Below, in pieces: positions 1 to 7,117 of a stretch of DNA of 23,967 bases. Under the pieces are notes generated by a model, which was not told the origin of the DNA, made no database searches, and saw only the letters and a list, made by a program, of their open reading frames with translations. The translations under genes were made by a program, and so were the position numbers. Source of the stretch: an uncultured Novosphingobium sp. Lineage in GTDB: Bacteria; Pseudomonadota; Alphaproteobacteria; Sphingomonadales; Sphingomonadaceae. Positions within the stretch are counted from its first letter, which is position 1. Each line of letters opens with the position of its first letter. Location of the stretch: NCBI GenBank assembly GCA_946886365.1, contig CAMPIM010000051.1:1-23967 (forward strand). The letters are read 5' to 3'.

Positions 1-2
1 CT

Positions 3-788
3 TCGGCGGAGAAGGCGGATCGCTTGCAAGCGGTGGGTGCGGTCATCTGCGAAACCCCGCGCGAGGTGGCGGCAGCGGCAGAATTCATTGTGACGTGCGT
101 CCCCGATGGCACGGCGTTACGGACGTTGGTCACCGGCGAGGTGGGGCTCGCCGCTGATGGCTGGAGCGGTGGACTTCTGATCGACTGTTCGACAATCGCA
201 CCCTCGGATGTCCTCGAGATTGCCGGCGCCCTTGCGGATGCTGGCGCAACGGTTGTCGATGCTCCCGTCTCCGGCGGCGTCAAAGGTGCGGAAAGTGCGT
301 CGCTAGCGATTGTTTGCGGCGGCAGCGACGAAGACCTGGAACGCGCGATGCCGGTTCTGAAGGCCATGGGAAAAGCGATTTCCCATGTGGGCGGGCCTTC
401 TGCAGGGCAGGTGGTGAAGGCTTGTAATCAGTTGATGATCTCGGTCACCATGATGGGTGTTTATGAGGCGATGGCCCTTGCGCGTGGTAATGGGGTCGAT
501 CCGGCCGTCATGCGCGATGCGCTTTCAACCGGATCGGCCAGAAGTGGCGTTCTGGACGCTCATGCGCTCAGATATCTCGAAGGGCAGTTGGACGGCGGTT
601 TTCGCATGCAACTGATGGTCAAGGATCTTGGCATCGCAGCCGCGCTGGGTGACGTGACGGCGTCGTTTCAGCCGGCCGGCTCTTTGGCTTTTCAATTGTT
701 TAAGGCAGCCTCCGCAAATGGGTTTGCGAAGCTGGACAGCGCTGCGCTTGGCAGCTTCTATGATCAGATGAATGGCGCTGTTGATTGA
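3..788 (+). CDS. 3-hydroxyisobutyrate dehydrogenase-family NAD(P)-dependent oxidoreductase, 5' truncated by the window
   Basis: This is the 3' part of a beta-hydroxyacid dehydrogenase, a family that oxidises 3-hydroxyisobutyrate, tartronate semialdehyde-type or related hydroxyacids with NAD(P). The reading frame is open to the left edge, so the true start and the N-terminal Rossmann glycine motif lie outside. Visible family marks are the substrate-binding motif DAPVSGG (about 80 residues after the TTG at 24) and the catalytic lysine segment GQVVKACNQ with K and N three apart (about residues 129-136), followed by the all-helical C-terminal domain. It ends with TGA at 786-788. The substrate cannot be read from sequence. 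Neighbouring acyl-CoA genes far to the right fit a valine/branched-acid role, but that is inference. The first codon in the window must not be taken as the start. Confidence 0.9.
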   Translation, partial: SAEKADRLQAVGAVICETPREVAAAAEFIVTCVPDGTALRTLVTGEVGLAADGWSGGLLIDCSTIAPSDVLEIAGALADAGATVVDAPVSGGVKGAESASLAIVCGGSDEDLERAMPVLKAMGKAISHVGGPSAGQVVKACNQLMISVTMMGVYEAMALARGNGVDPAVMRDALSTGSARSGVLDAHALRYLEGQLDGGFRMQLMVKDLGIAAALGDVTASFQPAGSLAFQLFKAASANGFAKLDSAALGSFYDQMNGAVD

Positions 789-795
789 TTTTGCG

Positions 796-820
796 GGCCG
801 AACCCGTTTCACGGGCGGCC
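796..820 (+). terminator. Hairpin just after the dehydrogenase stop, terminator-like
   Basis: Eight bases after the TGA at 788 there is a GC-rich hairpin: GGCCG (796-800), a two-base bulge, CCCG (803-806), loop TTTCA, then CGGG (812-815) and CGGCC (816-820). No T-tract follows, so intrinsic termination would be weak. Placement right after the stop is the main support. Confidence 0.4.
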
Positions 821-824
821 ATGC

Positions 825-944
825 CACGAGCGAGCCCCCGGCCCGGGTGCGGATCGCACTATCCTTGGCGACAAGGTCATGCCGGATCCATTCCGGCGCA
901 CCTTCGATCACCGCCAATATCGTGTCTGCCAACGCTTCGCTCAT
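825..944 (-). pseudogene. Fragment of a small DUF6771-like sphingomonad protein
   Basis: Read on the minus strand from the ATG at 944, the first 35 or so codons resemble the start of the small DUF6771-type proteins common in sphingomonads (pattern ILAVIEGAPEWIRHDL followed by AKD and RTRA). The similarity then stops abruptly around 835-840, and the frame runs on into the antisense of the dehydrogenase, with a stop only at 525. The natural reading is a truncated gene whose 3' half was lost at a junction. The family match is from memory of the pattern, not a search. An ATG at 971 in the same frame is an alternative start. Confidence 0.35.
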
Positions 945-1143
945 GAGCGGGCTATGAGTCGCAAACCGCATGTGGGCAAGAGAGGGTTGCCATCAAAGCA
1001 TATGCGTTACAGGCAGCTATCGGCAGGGGCGGGGACTTTCGCGACTGTCGGGTTCTGGGGAACGATCTGAGAATCCAGACACTCGCGGGGGTACGCGGTG
1101 ATGACCGCTGCCGCCCACAGAGCCGACATTCACCGAGCAAATC

Positions 1144-1164
1144 AGGGCCGTCAAAAGCGGCCCT
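1144..1164 (-). terminator. Possible terminator hairpin downstream of the kinase operon
   Basis: Perfect inverted repeat AGGGCCG / CGGCCCT with a 7-base loop. On the minus strand it is followed by GATTTGC, only mildly T-rich. It sits between convergent transcription units. Confidence 0.3.
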
Positions 1165-1313
1165 CCATTCATCTCCGCTTCGGCCAGGAGGAATGATGTG
1201 GTCTGGGACAAAGCCGTCCTTTCGCAAGCCCAGGGTGAGCGACGGCTTTTGGCGAGCGTGGACGTCGCCAGGGTCTTCAACGTCCCCGGTGGGATGAGCA
1301 AAACCTCGCCTTG

Positions 1314-2624
1314 CTACCGAAGCGGCGCGATAGCGGGATCGATCTCGCCGAAGTGGATCTCGATCCAATCGTCATTGTCATTTTCGTCGGTCTTGATGAT
1401 CTCGATCGAGGCCGGCAAACGACCTTCCAACAGGTTCCGCACGACGATCGCCTGCACAGGGTTCGAATCCTGCAGATGGCTTCGCGCGGCCTCGACATTC
1501 TTGGCGCCACTATCCCGCAGAGTCCGCAGACCAGCGAAGATCTCGGTAAATTCGCGCAGGCCCATCCGCACCTTGGATCCGGACATTGTGTATCCTCCAT
1601 GATGGCCAAGGCCATATCCTTCTTCCCGCGCCCGAAGTGCGCCATTGACGGGTGTCATCGTGGGTGTCGGGAAATGCCGGACCATCGCGTCGAACAGACT
1701 GTTCAATCCGGCACGCGCCTCGCACCCGGCCCGCGCGAAGAGGCTAGCGACATTCTCCCGCACTGGCGGCGGAAAGACGCCAAAACCACTCTTCGTTTCC
1801 TGGACGCTCAGTAGCAACACGAAGTCGATCGAGGAAAACTGCCGGAAGAATTCGGTCACGATTTGCTGAGTCGAGACTTCATCCCAATTGGCCGCGCGGC
1901 GCGAGAGTGCGACACAATCGCCATCGCCGACGATCACGCCGGTGACGCCATCCGCACCCCGGAGCTGGTCGGCTTTGCCCCGAAGCGCGTGGTAGAGCGG
2001 GTTGCGATCCTTGATCTTGGGCGTGTCGTACGTCGCGAAGCTGCCCGAGCTGTAGGGCGATTTTGCGGGATCGATCGTGATGTCGAGGCCGATATCGTCA
2101 TCGTCGATCGCGAAACGGAGCACCGTCTTGCCGGCGTCGATCTGCTCGCGCAGTAGCGGGACGACCGTCTGGCTGACGAATTGCTGCAACCTCCCGCGTG
2201 GCGGTAGCATGAGCACCGTGCGGGTGCCTCGCTTCGTGCGGTCGTGCCTGGCTCTGACCGTCACGTCGAGGCCGCCGATCGGTAGTTTGAGCTTCCTCTT
2301 GGCCTGTTCGATGAGGTCGTGCAGCTCTCGGTAGGGATTGTCCTTGTTGAGCCCCTCATCCGAGACCGCCGTCACGTCGGCGGTGAATCGGAGCGCGCCT
2401 TGCTCGAACACGATGTCTGGCCGCCGCCCTGATGGCAGCGCCACTTCGTTCTGAAGGGCACCGCCCCGCGACAAACCGTGAAGGACGACTACCTCCCACA
2501 TCGCCGCGACGCTATCTTTGCCCGGGCAGTTGAGCCGCTCGGCGAGCTTGTCGACCACACCACCATCAAGCCCTTCTCGAAGCTCGTCGAGCCGGCGTTG
2601 GAGCGCCCGTCGTGGGTAAATCAT
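1314..2624 (-). CDS. Unknown protein with a PD-(D/E)XK-like N-terminal core, partner of the kinase
   Basis: A 436-residue protein with no family name I recognise. Residues about 40-90 have the layout of a PD-(D/E)XK nuclease core: an acidic helix position (E44 in MWEVV), GRRPDIVF with P69-D70, then a second strand FTADVTAVSD with D83. The lysine of the canonical (D/E)XK triad is replaced by T85. Similar (E/D)-x-T variants occur in other nuclease-fold proteins of uncertain activity. The middle has acidic clusters (DDDDIGLDI near 173-181), and the C-terminus contains DENDNDDWIEIHF. There are no membrane segments or signal peptide. Its ATG overlaps the kinase stop by four bases (ATGA at 2621-2624), so the two are translationally coupled and probably act together. 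A cytoplasmic nuclease or nucleic-acid-binding effector controlled by the kinase is possible but unproven. Confidence 0.8.
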   Translation of the reverse strand: MIYPRRALQRRLDELREGLDGGVVDKLAERLNCPGKDSVAAMWEVVVLHGLSRGGALQNEVALPSGRRPDIVFEQGALRFTADVTAVSDEGLNKDNPYRELHDLIEQAKRKLKLPIGGLDVTVRARHDRTKRGTRTVLMLPPRGRLQQFVSQTVVPLLREQIDAGKTVLRFAIDDDDIGLDITIDPAKSPYSSGSFATYDTPKIKDRNPLYHALRGKADQLRGADGVTGVIVGDGDCVALSRRAANWDEVSTQQIVTEFFRQFSSIDFVLLLSVQETKSGFGVFPPPVRENVASLFARAGCEARAGLNSLFDAMVRHFPTPTMTPVNGALRAREEGYGLGHHGGYTMSGSKVRMGLREFTEIFAGLRTLRDSGAKNVEAARSHLQDSNPVQAIVVRNLLEGRLPASIEIIKTDENDNDDWIEIHFGEIDPAIAPLR

Positions 2625-4321
2625 GCCGGCTTCGCCGTTCCTGCCGCATGCCGGTCGGCCAATTCGCCGATGATCCGCTCAGCGTCCTGCGGATTGGCGT
2701 GGATGACATCTTGTTCGAGCGGATGAAGCTTTTCGTCGAGAATAACCCAGCGAGCTTGTTCCATCGACTTATCGTAGAGGATATCGGAAATCGCCGAGAC
2801 GGCCGACAAGGGCACCAGCGCGGTGATGAATGCCCCGTTTATGGTGTCGCGCGTTCGCCGGTTTTGCAGGAAATATCCGAGTGACCATCGTAGCTGGCCC
2901 CGTTCTGGCTGAGTCGGATCATAGACAAAGGCCAGAATCGGCAGATTACGCCGCGCAGCCTCCCCGGCCGCCAGTTCGAGCGACGCAAGCGGCCTGACCT
3001 CCTGGAAGATGTCGGCCTCGCTTGGGAGCGCATTCGGGTCGCTGAGTGCGGCACGGAGCCGGCCCGCCAGCCATCCCTTCACAGCGTCACAAAAAGTCTC
3101 GCCAAAATCGGGTTGGGTAGAGTCGGTCCGATAGACGGTCTCGCCAGCCATCCGCACGAGCAACTCCTCGCCGATGGGCACGATCTCATAAGTGACGGAC
3201 AGGATACGGTCGCTCGATCCCTGCCGCGTCCAGAACAGCGTATTCCGGCCACTTTCGCCTGTAACGGCCCATCCAGTCTGGACGAGCGATAGGCTCCCGC
3301 CGAGCGATTTCTGAACCTCGCTGAAGACCTGATGGACGCGCTTCACCCCATCGCTGAGCTTGGCAATCATCTCGGTCAGCCGGCGAGCGACCGTCGTGTC
3401 GAGCACCTCGCGCAGCGCGGCAAGATCCGATTCGGTGGAGCCGTCGGTGGGTTGCTCCTGCATCATCCTGTCTATCCGCTCCTCCATGGCGCGCACGGTG
3501 GCGAGGCGGTTCACCAGACGCGTGGCGAATGCCTCGTCGAACAGTGCGAGCAGCTGCGCAAGGCGCTGCGGCGCGACCCGCTGCAGCTTCGCCAGCGCGA
3601 CGGACCGCTGGTGCGGCGACCGGCCCTCGCAGTCTTCGAGAACATCGGGGTGGTCGCCGGTCAAGACGTAGAAGAGGATGCCAGCTGCAAAGCAGATGTC
3701 CGACCTCGGATCCTGCTTCGAGCGGCTTCCTGCCGAGAGTTCTGGCAGCCGCAGGAATCGGTTGCCGACTTCTTGCCAATCCTCGGTACGGAAATCGACG
3801 TCGGCGAGGTCGTGATAGCTGATGCCGAAATCGAGCAGCCACGGGCGTGCCGGGTCGCCACCTTCGAGAATTATATTGTCGGGCTTCACGTCTCGGTGAA
3901 CGCATCCCTCGGCATGGCAGGCATGGAGGATGTCGAGCAAACGCTTCGACAGCATGACCGCTGTCTCGATCGGCACGACCGTTCGACCGTCGCGCCACGC
4001 CCTAAGCGTCGGACCCTCGACGAATGTGGTGACGATGTAGGGTATGACCTCCGAGTCCGCATGGCGGTGCGCGTTGCTCTCGATCAATTGCGGAATGCCA
4101 TCGACGCCGAAGCTGTCGTAGGCGGTTGCCTCGCGAAAGAAGCGCGCTCGCCGCTCAGGGTCCTTGCGAGATTTAATCGTCTTGAGGAACCCCATCATGC
4201 CATCGGATCGGCGTCTGGCGCGGAAGGCGTCACCCTGACCGCCGCCGGGCAGCGTGTCGATCGTTTCCCAGACCGTTTTCCAATCTTTGGCGTCAACCCA
4301 CGGCGATTCTGATGCGCTCAT
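2621..4321 (-). CDS. Hanks-type Ser/Thr protein kinase with a C-terminal thioredoxin-like domain
   Basis: A 566-residue cytoplasmic protein. Residues about 15-285 form a eukaryotic-like kinase domain with all key sites: glycine loop GGGQGDAF (26-33), ATP lysine K47, helix-C glutamate E64, catalytic loop HRDVKPDN (142-149), DFG (164-166), a PE of the activation-segment end (193-194) and the helix-F aspartate D208. It should therefore be active. Residues about 295-345 are helical. The last 120 residues (LPILAFVYDP near 460, a second block GAFITALVPLS near 496, WVILDE near 525) resemble a thioredoxin-like fold without a CXXC, so a binding rather than redox role is likely. There is no transmembrane helix or PASTA repeat, unlike PknB-type receptor kinases. 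It is the first gene of a two-gene operon, overlapping the next by four bases. No strong ribosome site precedes the ATG at 4321. Confidence 0.9.
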   Translation of the reverse strand: MSASESPWVDAKDWKTVWETIDTLPGGGQGDAFRARRRSDGMMGFLKTIKSRKDPERRARFFREATAYDSFGVDGIPQLIESNAHRHADSEVIPYIVTTFVEGPTLRAWRDGRTVVPIETAVMLSKRLLDILHACHAEGCVHRDVKPDNIILEGGDPARPWLLDFGISYHDLADVDFRTEDWQEVGNRFLRLPELSAGSRSKQDPRSDICFAAGILFYVLTGDHPDVLEDCEGRSPHQRSVALAKLQRVAPQRLAQLLALFDEAFATRLVNRLATVRAMEERIDRMMQEQPTDGSTESDLAALREVLDTTVARRLTEMIAKLSDGVKRVHQVFSEVQKSLGGSLSLVQTGWAVTGESGRNTLFWTRQGSSDRILSVTYEIVPIGEELLVRMAGETVYRTDSTQPDFGETFCDAVKGWLAGRLRAALSDPNALPSEADIFQEVRPLASLELAAGEAARRNLPILAFVYDPTQPERGQLRWSLGYFLQNRRTRDTINGAFITALVPLSAVSAISDILYDKSMEQARWVILDEKLHPLEQDVIHANPQDAERIIGELADRHAAGTAKPA

Positions 4322-4778
4322 GGACCGGAGCTACCGCATAGCGCCCGCCAACTCGATCGGTTATTTTTTAGCGCACTAACAAAGCGCTTTCTGGATCCTA
4401 CGATCCTCGAGTGATCTCACAGTCCGAGCACCTTCTGATACAGGGCAAACAATGGCACGCAGATGGCTGGCAGCCCTAAGTCAGTTGAGCGGCTGCTTCT
4501 GGCAATGCCGACCGGCAGCTTCGCGCAGACTGAACGGCAGCTTCCCATTAAGGACCGGACGTTCACCGAAGCTGATGTGAACGGCGGAGGTTAGGTCGGC
4601 TGCTGCCTTAAAAAAACGCCGTCTCGTGGGACGTTGCTGCCGTTCCAGACGGCATGCCGAACGTCGGCTCCTGTCAGGAGCGGACGCCCAGCGTTGCTTC
4701 CCGGGAATCGCAGAATCATAAAACGTGCACCGGAACGTGACCTACAGAGCTTGTCGCTGCCGATGCGCCGAGCCGACG
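4322..4778. other. Intergenic region upstream of the kinase operon
   Basis: No gene is recognisable. The promoter of the leftward kinase operon should lie in the AT-rich patch at 4360-4385. That patch contains a short inverted repeat AGCGC / GCGCT (4370-4374 and 4384-4388, loop of nine), which could be an operator but has only 5-bp arms. Further right, CGGCAGCTT occurs twice in close succession (about 4514 and 4536), and phrases such as GGACGTTCACCGA resemble the CCGACATTCACCG at about 1124. This may be decayed dispersed intergenic sequence. Confidence 0.4.
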
Positions 4779-5046
4779 TCAGCTTGTCTCAGTCGAACGG
4801 CTTTGGTTTAGCGCGAACAGGCGGGCGAGGATTTCGTCCTCGTCCAGCTGTCCGGCGCGCCAGTCCTCGGCCCAGCCATAGGCGTCGGCGACGGCGGCAT
4901 CGAGCGCGGCATGCGCGTTCGCCAGCCATTGCGGGCGGGCGTTATAAAGGTTAGTCAGCGTGCGCTTCGGTGAACAGCCCGCCGTTGAACCATTCAATCG
5001 GCTCGAAATCAATGTCGCCGCCGATCGCCATCGCGCCAAACAGCTT
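4779..5046 (-). pseudogene. Two ends of a DNA methyltransferase joined by an internal deletion
   Basis: On the minus strand, 5046 down to about 4951 reads in one frame as KLFGAMAIGGDIDFEP then IEWFNGGLF, a stretch typical of the long type II/IIL-like class I SAM-dependent DNA methyltransferases. That frame stops at the TAA at 4951-4953. The neighbouring frame from about 4960 to the stop at 4779 reads TLTNLYNARPQWLANAH, AAVADAYGW and DEDEILARLFALN, the typical extreme C-terminus of the same family. In intact enzymes these blocks are several hundred residues apart, so the middle, including the catalytic NPPY region, has been deleted with a frame change. The remnant cannot be an active methylase. 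It is read partly in the same open frame as the fragment to its right. Family assignment is by motif memory. Confidence 0.6.
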
Positions 5047-5957
5047 AGCGCCCGCTCGCCCAGGTCTTCGCCCAGAAAATCCGTCACGCGCGTCTGGGGC
5101 GGCGCTTCCCGGTCGAAGTCACTAAAGCGGCCCAGATAGGCTTTGGCCGGATCGTACAGCAGGTTCGGTGCGCCCGCGTTGACCGCCAGAAGATCCTTGG
5201 CGATGCTGTCGCGAAAGGTTTGATGGATTGCGGCCCGCCGTGCCTCGCGTTCTTTCTTTGCCGCCGTTTCCTTCTCTTCCCATTCATAGACAAGCGGCTT
5301 CGACAGCTCCTCGAGCCTCGCCAAGAATGCCGGCGAGTCAGCTCCGATCTTGGCCGCTGCCTCCGTTACAGTCGCGACAATCCCATCTCGGCGCGGTGCG
5401 AGCAGGACAAGTTCCTCGAGCATTTCCAGATCAGCGGCTGCGTCTCCGCGGCGACGGTCGAACTCCTCGATCAGCGCAATGACGTCGTCCACATCGGGGT
5501 AAAGGCCAAGCCCGCATTCGTAGAATGCGAACGTCGCATCGCGCACATGCTCGTATCCGGCATCAAACACGACATGTGTCTGGATCCCGCTACGGACGGT
5601 TGGACGTGCGCCGAACCATTCGATCAGGGCATTGGTCGTCTCGCGCTTGTAACCTTGATGATGATCAACCCAGTGCAGCCGCCGCCAAATATCGGCCGGC
5701 TCCATCTCGGGGTTGAGTGTTAGCGCACGAAGCCCACCCAGCCTCACCAAATCTGCGACCTGTGCCTTCGCCGAGTGATTACTGTTCTCGACCAGCGGCT
5801 TGCCATACTCTCGAGCCGTATCAAGCAGCGCGGTCAGCTGATCGATTGTCAAAGCTTCGATCGAGATTTCGCTGAGGTGCGCAAGATCGAGCCGGTCGTC
5901 ATTCTGGTTGAGGTCGCTGACCGTTAGACCGATGTGCGCGTAGAGGGTGCGTGGACA
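5047..5957 (-). pseudogene. Internal fragment of a large protein, possibly a STAND/NACHT-type NTPase, cut at both ends
   Basis: About 300 codons of one open frame (the uninterrupted frame runs 6029 to 4779) encode a helical, charged protein segment without a natural beginning or end. The first 24 or so codons are insertion-sequence DNA; at about 5046 the frame runs into methyltransferase sequence read out of frame. Motifs include HHQGYKRETT, FYECGLGLYPDVDD, a charged helix EWEEKETAAKKERE and a block NLLYDPAKAYLGRFSDFD followed by a conserved-looking FLGEDLGE. The last block resembles the C-terminal part of very large NACHT/STAND-like NTPases I have seen in proteobacterial defence islands, but no Walker motifs lie in the fragment, so this is a weak identification. 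Although open, it is best treated as a chimeric remnant. Confidence 0.45.
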
Positions 5958-6300
5958 TGTAACGGTTTTGCGCCGGTCACCTATCTCATTATGCCACCTT
6001 GGCCTCAAAGGCGAGCGGGCTGATGCCACCCAGGTATGAATGGCGGCGCCGGGAATTGTAGAAGCCGTTAATGTACAGGAAGATGGCAGCTTCAGCTTGC
6101 CGCCGGGTTGGCCAACTCTGCCGCCAGATCATTTCTGCCTTCAGGGATTTGAAGAAGGTCTCGACCGCAGAGTTGTCGTAGCAATTACCCTTGCCGCTCA
6201 TTGATGGACGCAGGCCATAGGCCTGCAGCTTCTTTTGATAGGCGTAGGAGCAATATTGGCTGCCGCGATCGGAGTGGAAAATGCAGCCCTCGGGCGGCTG
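5958..6300 (-). mobile_element. Truncated IS3-family insertion sequence
   Basis: The stretch carries the 3' end of an IS3-type transposase and its downstream terminus. The predicted outer end is at 5958, where the plus strand begins TGTAACGGTTTTGCGCC, in keeping with the TG...CA ends of this family. The insertion sequence ends inside the fragment that precedes the methyltransferase remnant. On the right the similarity breaks off at about 6300, so roughly a quarter of a typical 1.2-kb element remains and the other terminus is missing. It cannot move by itself. Confidence 0.75.
5989..6300 (-). pseudogene. IS3-family transposase (OrfB), C-terminal fragment
   Basis: About 103 codons of the DDE (rve-type) integrase core are left. 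In order they read CIFHSDRGSQYCSYAY (with the second catalytic Asp in the HSDRGSQY motif), GLRPSMSGKGNCYDNSAVE, FFKSLKAEMI (with the catalytic Glu in the E-x-F-x-x-L-K region), YINGFYNSRRRHSYLG and ISPLAFE, ending with TAA at 5989. The first Asp and all of OrfA are absent, and upstream of about 6300 the frame continues in unrelated sequence. The ATG at 6201 inside the fragment is not a real start. Non-functional remnant. Confidence 0.85.
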
Positions 6301-6454
6301 ACGGAACGAGACGCGCCATAAACAGACGCACTCGATCGAAGCAGGGCATCTCGCACCGTGACGGAGCGCAACAAGGCATAACAGAACGCAGTCCTACCAA
6401 GCATAACAGCGTGGAAGAGGGAATGAGCCAATGCGGCGTTGAGCATGGCGGGCG
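6301..6454. other. Spacer with short imperfect repeats beside the insertion-sequence breakpoint
   Basis: On the minus strand CTGTTATGC occurs twice (starting near 6411 and 6386) and a related CTGTTTATGGC once (near 6325). The last two are followed by similar text ending in CTCCGTCA or TTCCGTCA. No gene is seen. The copies are too diverged and too few to call iterons. Confidence 0.3.
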
Positions 6455-7114
6455 TCACATGCGATAGAGCAGGATGCACATGCCGATGATGGACACTGTC
6501 CGGTAAGCACAGGTCGTGCCGAGACGGCACCACCGAAGATGCCGCTGTTCCTTGGCGGCCTCGTGCAAAGCGGCCGCCACTTCCAGCCGAATGGCGTCGA
6601 GAACGAAGTAGGTCGGGCTGATGCTCTGCGCTCTTTCTTTCGCGGGACGCAGAAGATCAAGCAGGGGCCTAAGCTGTTCGACCTGCTGATCGAACGCACG
6701 GGTCAGCTTCCTCGCAACCTGGGTGCGGTGCTCCAGCGCATGTCCATGCTCCACCATGGCTGCGGTGAAGGCTGCAAGGTTGCGCTGGATGTCATCCGCA
6801 ACGCCCATGAGATCGCCCCATCGGTCGAGCAGCGCCTCGCGTTCCGCGGCGAGTGACCGGTGTAGTTTCTCTCGGGCGTCGGCCAGCATCTCTTGCATGT
6901 CGCCCGCGAACGCGGCCTGCAACTCGACGCTGTCAGCCATGCGTATGACCAGCACGGCGCCGACTTTCAGCATCGCTATGAGGACGAACATGTCGTCGTC
7001 ACGCTGAAGCCCGTGCCGACCGATATAGGCGAGCACCGCCTGCTGCTCGGCTTCGGTCAACAGCGCGAGCAGCGCGGCAAGTGCGCTGTCACGCGGGTCA
7101 CGCTTCTCGCTCAT
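6455..7114 (-). CDS. Coiled-coil protein with a C-terminal hydrophobic segment, plasmid-type module
   Basis: A 219-residue protein not assigned to a named family. The N-terminal part is helical (LAALLALLTEAEQQAVLAYI), there is a modestly hydrophobic stretch at about 43-58, and then a long charged, heptad-like region (about 65-185) predicted to form a coiled coil. The last 15 residues (TVSIIGMCILLYRM) are hydrophobic, suggesting membrane association, although the segment is short for a full span. The gene starts three bases after the stop of the ParA-like gene, so it is cotranscribed. Long coiled-coil proteins of this sort accompany ParA/MinD-like ATPases in plasmid partition or mobilisation modules. 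A role as membrane partner of the ATPase is inference. The 3' end lies next to a recombination scar, so the C-terminus may have been altered. Confidence 0.75.
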   Translation of the reverse strand: MSEKRDPRDSALAALLALLTEAEQQAVLAYIGRHGLQRDDDMFVLIAMLKVGAVLVIRMADSVELQAAFAGDMQEMLADAREKLHRSLAAEREALLDRWGDLMGVADDIQRNLAAFTAAMVEHGHALEHRTQVARKLTRAFDQQVEQLRPLLDLLRPAKERAQSISPTYFVLDAIRLEVAAALHEAAKEQRHLRWCRLGTTCAYRTVSIIGMCILLYRM

Positions 7115-7117
7115 TGA

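Larger units (their letters stand above)
821..1313. other. Intergenic stretch, no convincing intact gene
   Basis: Apart from the broken small gene on its left side, no frame here shows a recognisable protein. The notable structure is a perfect 7-bp stem at 1144-1164 (AGGGCCG, loop TCAAAAG, CGGCCCT). It lies about 150 bases downstream of the stop of the leftward gene ending at 1314, and could terminate that operon, though no strong T-run follows on either strand. The segment separates two convergent genes. Confidence 0.5.

Noticed and set aside
1453..1475. GGGTTCGAATCCTG resembling a tRNA T-loop or an attachment site
   Set aside because: It lies inside the coding sequence of the PD-(D/E)XK-like gene (Asp-Ser-Asn-Pro codons on the minus strand), and no acceptor, anticodon arm or CCA surrounds it.
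3186..3998. 270-residue open frame on the minus strand within the kinase gene
   Set aside because: Arg/Ala/Pro-rich shadow frame of a GC-rich gene; the overlapping kinase frame has complete motifs.
3332..4312. 326-residue open frame on the plus strand opposite the kinase
   Set aside because: Antisense of a conserved kinase domain with no recognisable protein features.
4370..4388. AGCGC-N9-GCGCT dyad near the expected kinase promoter
   Set aside because: Five-base arms are within chance expectation for GC-rich DNA; not listed as an operator.
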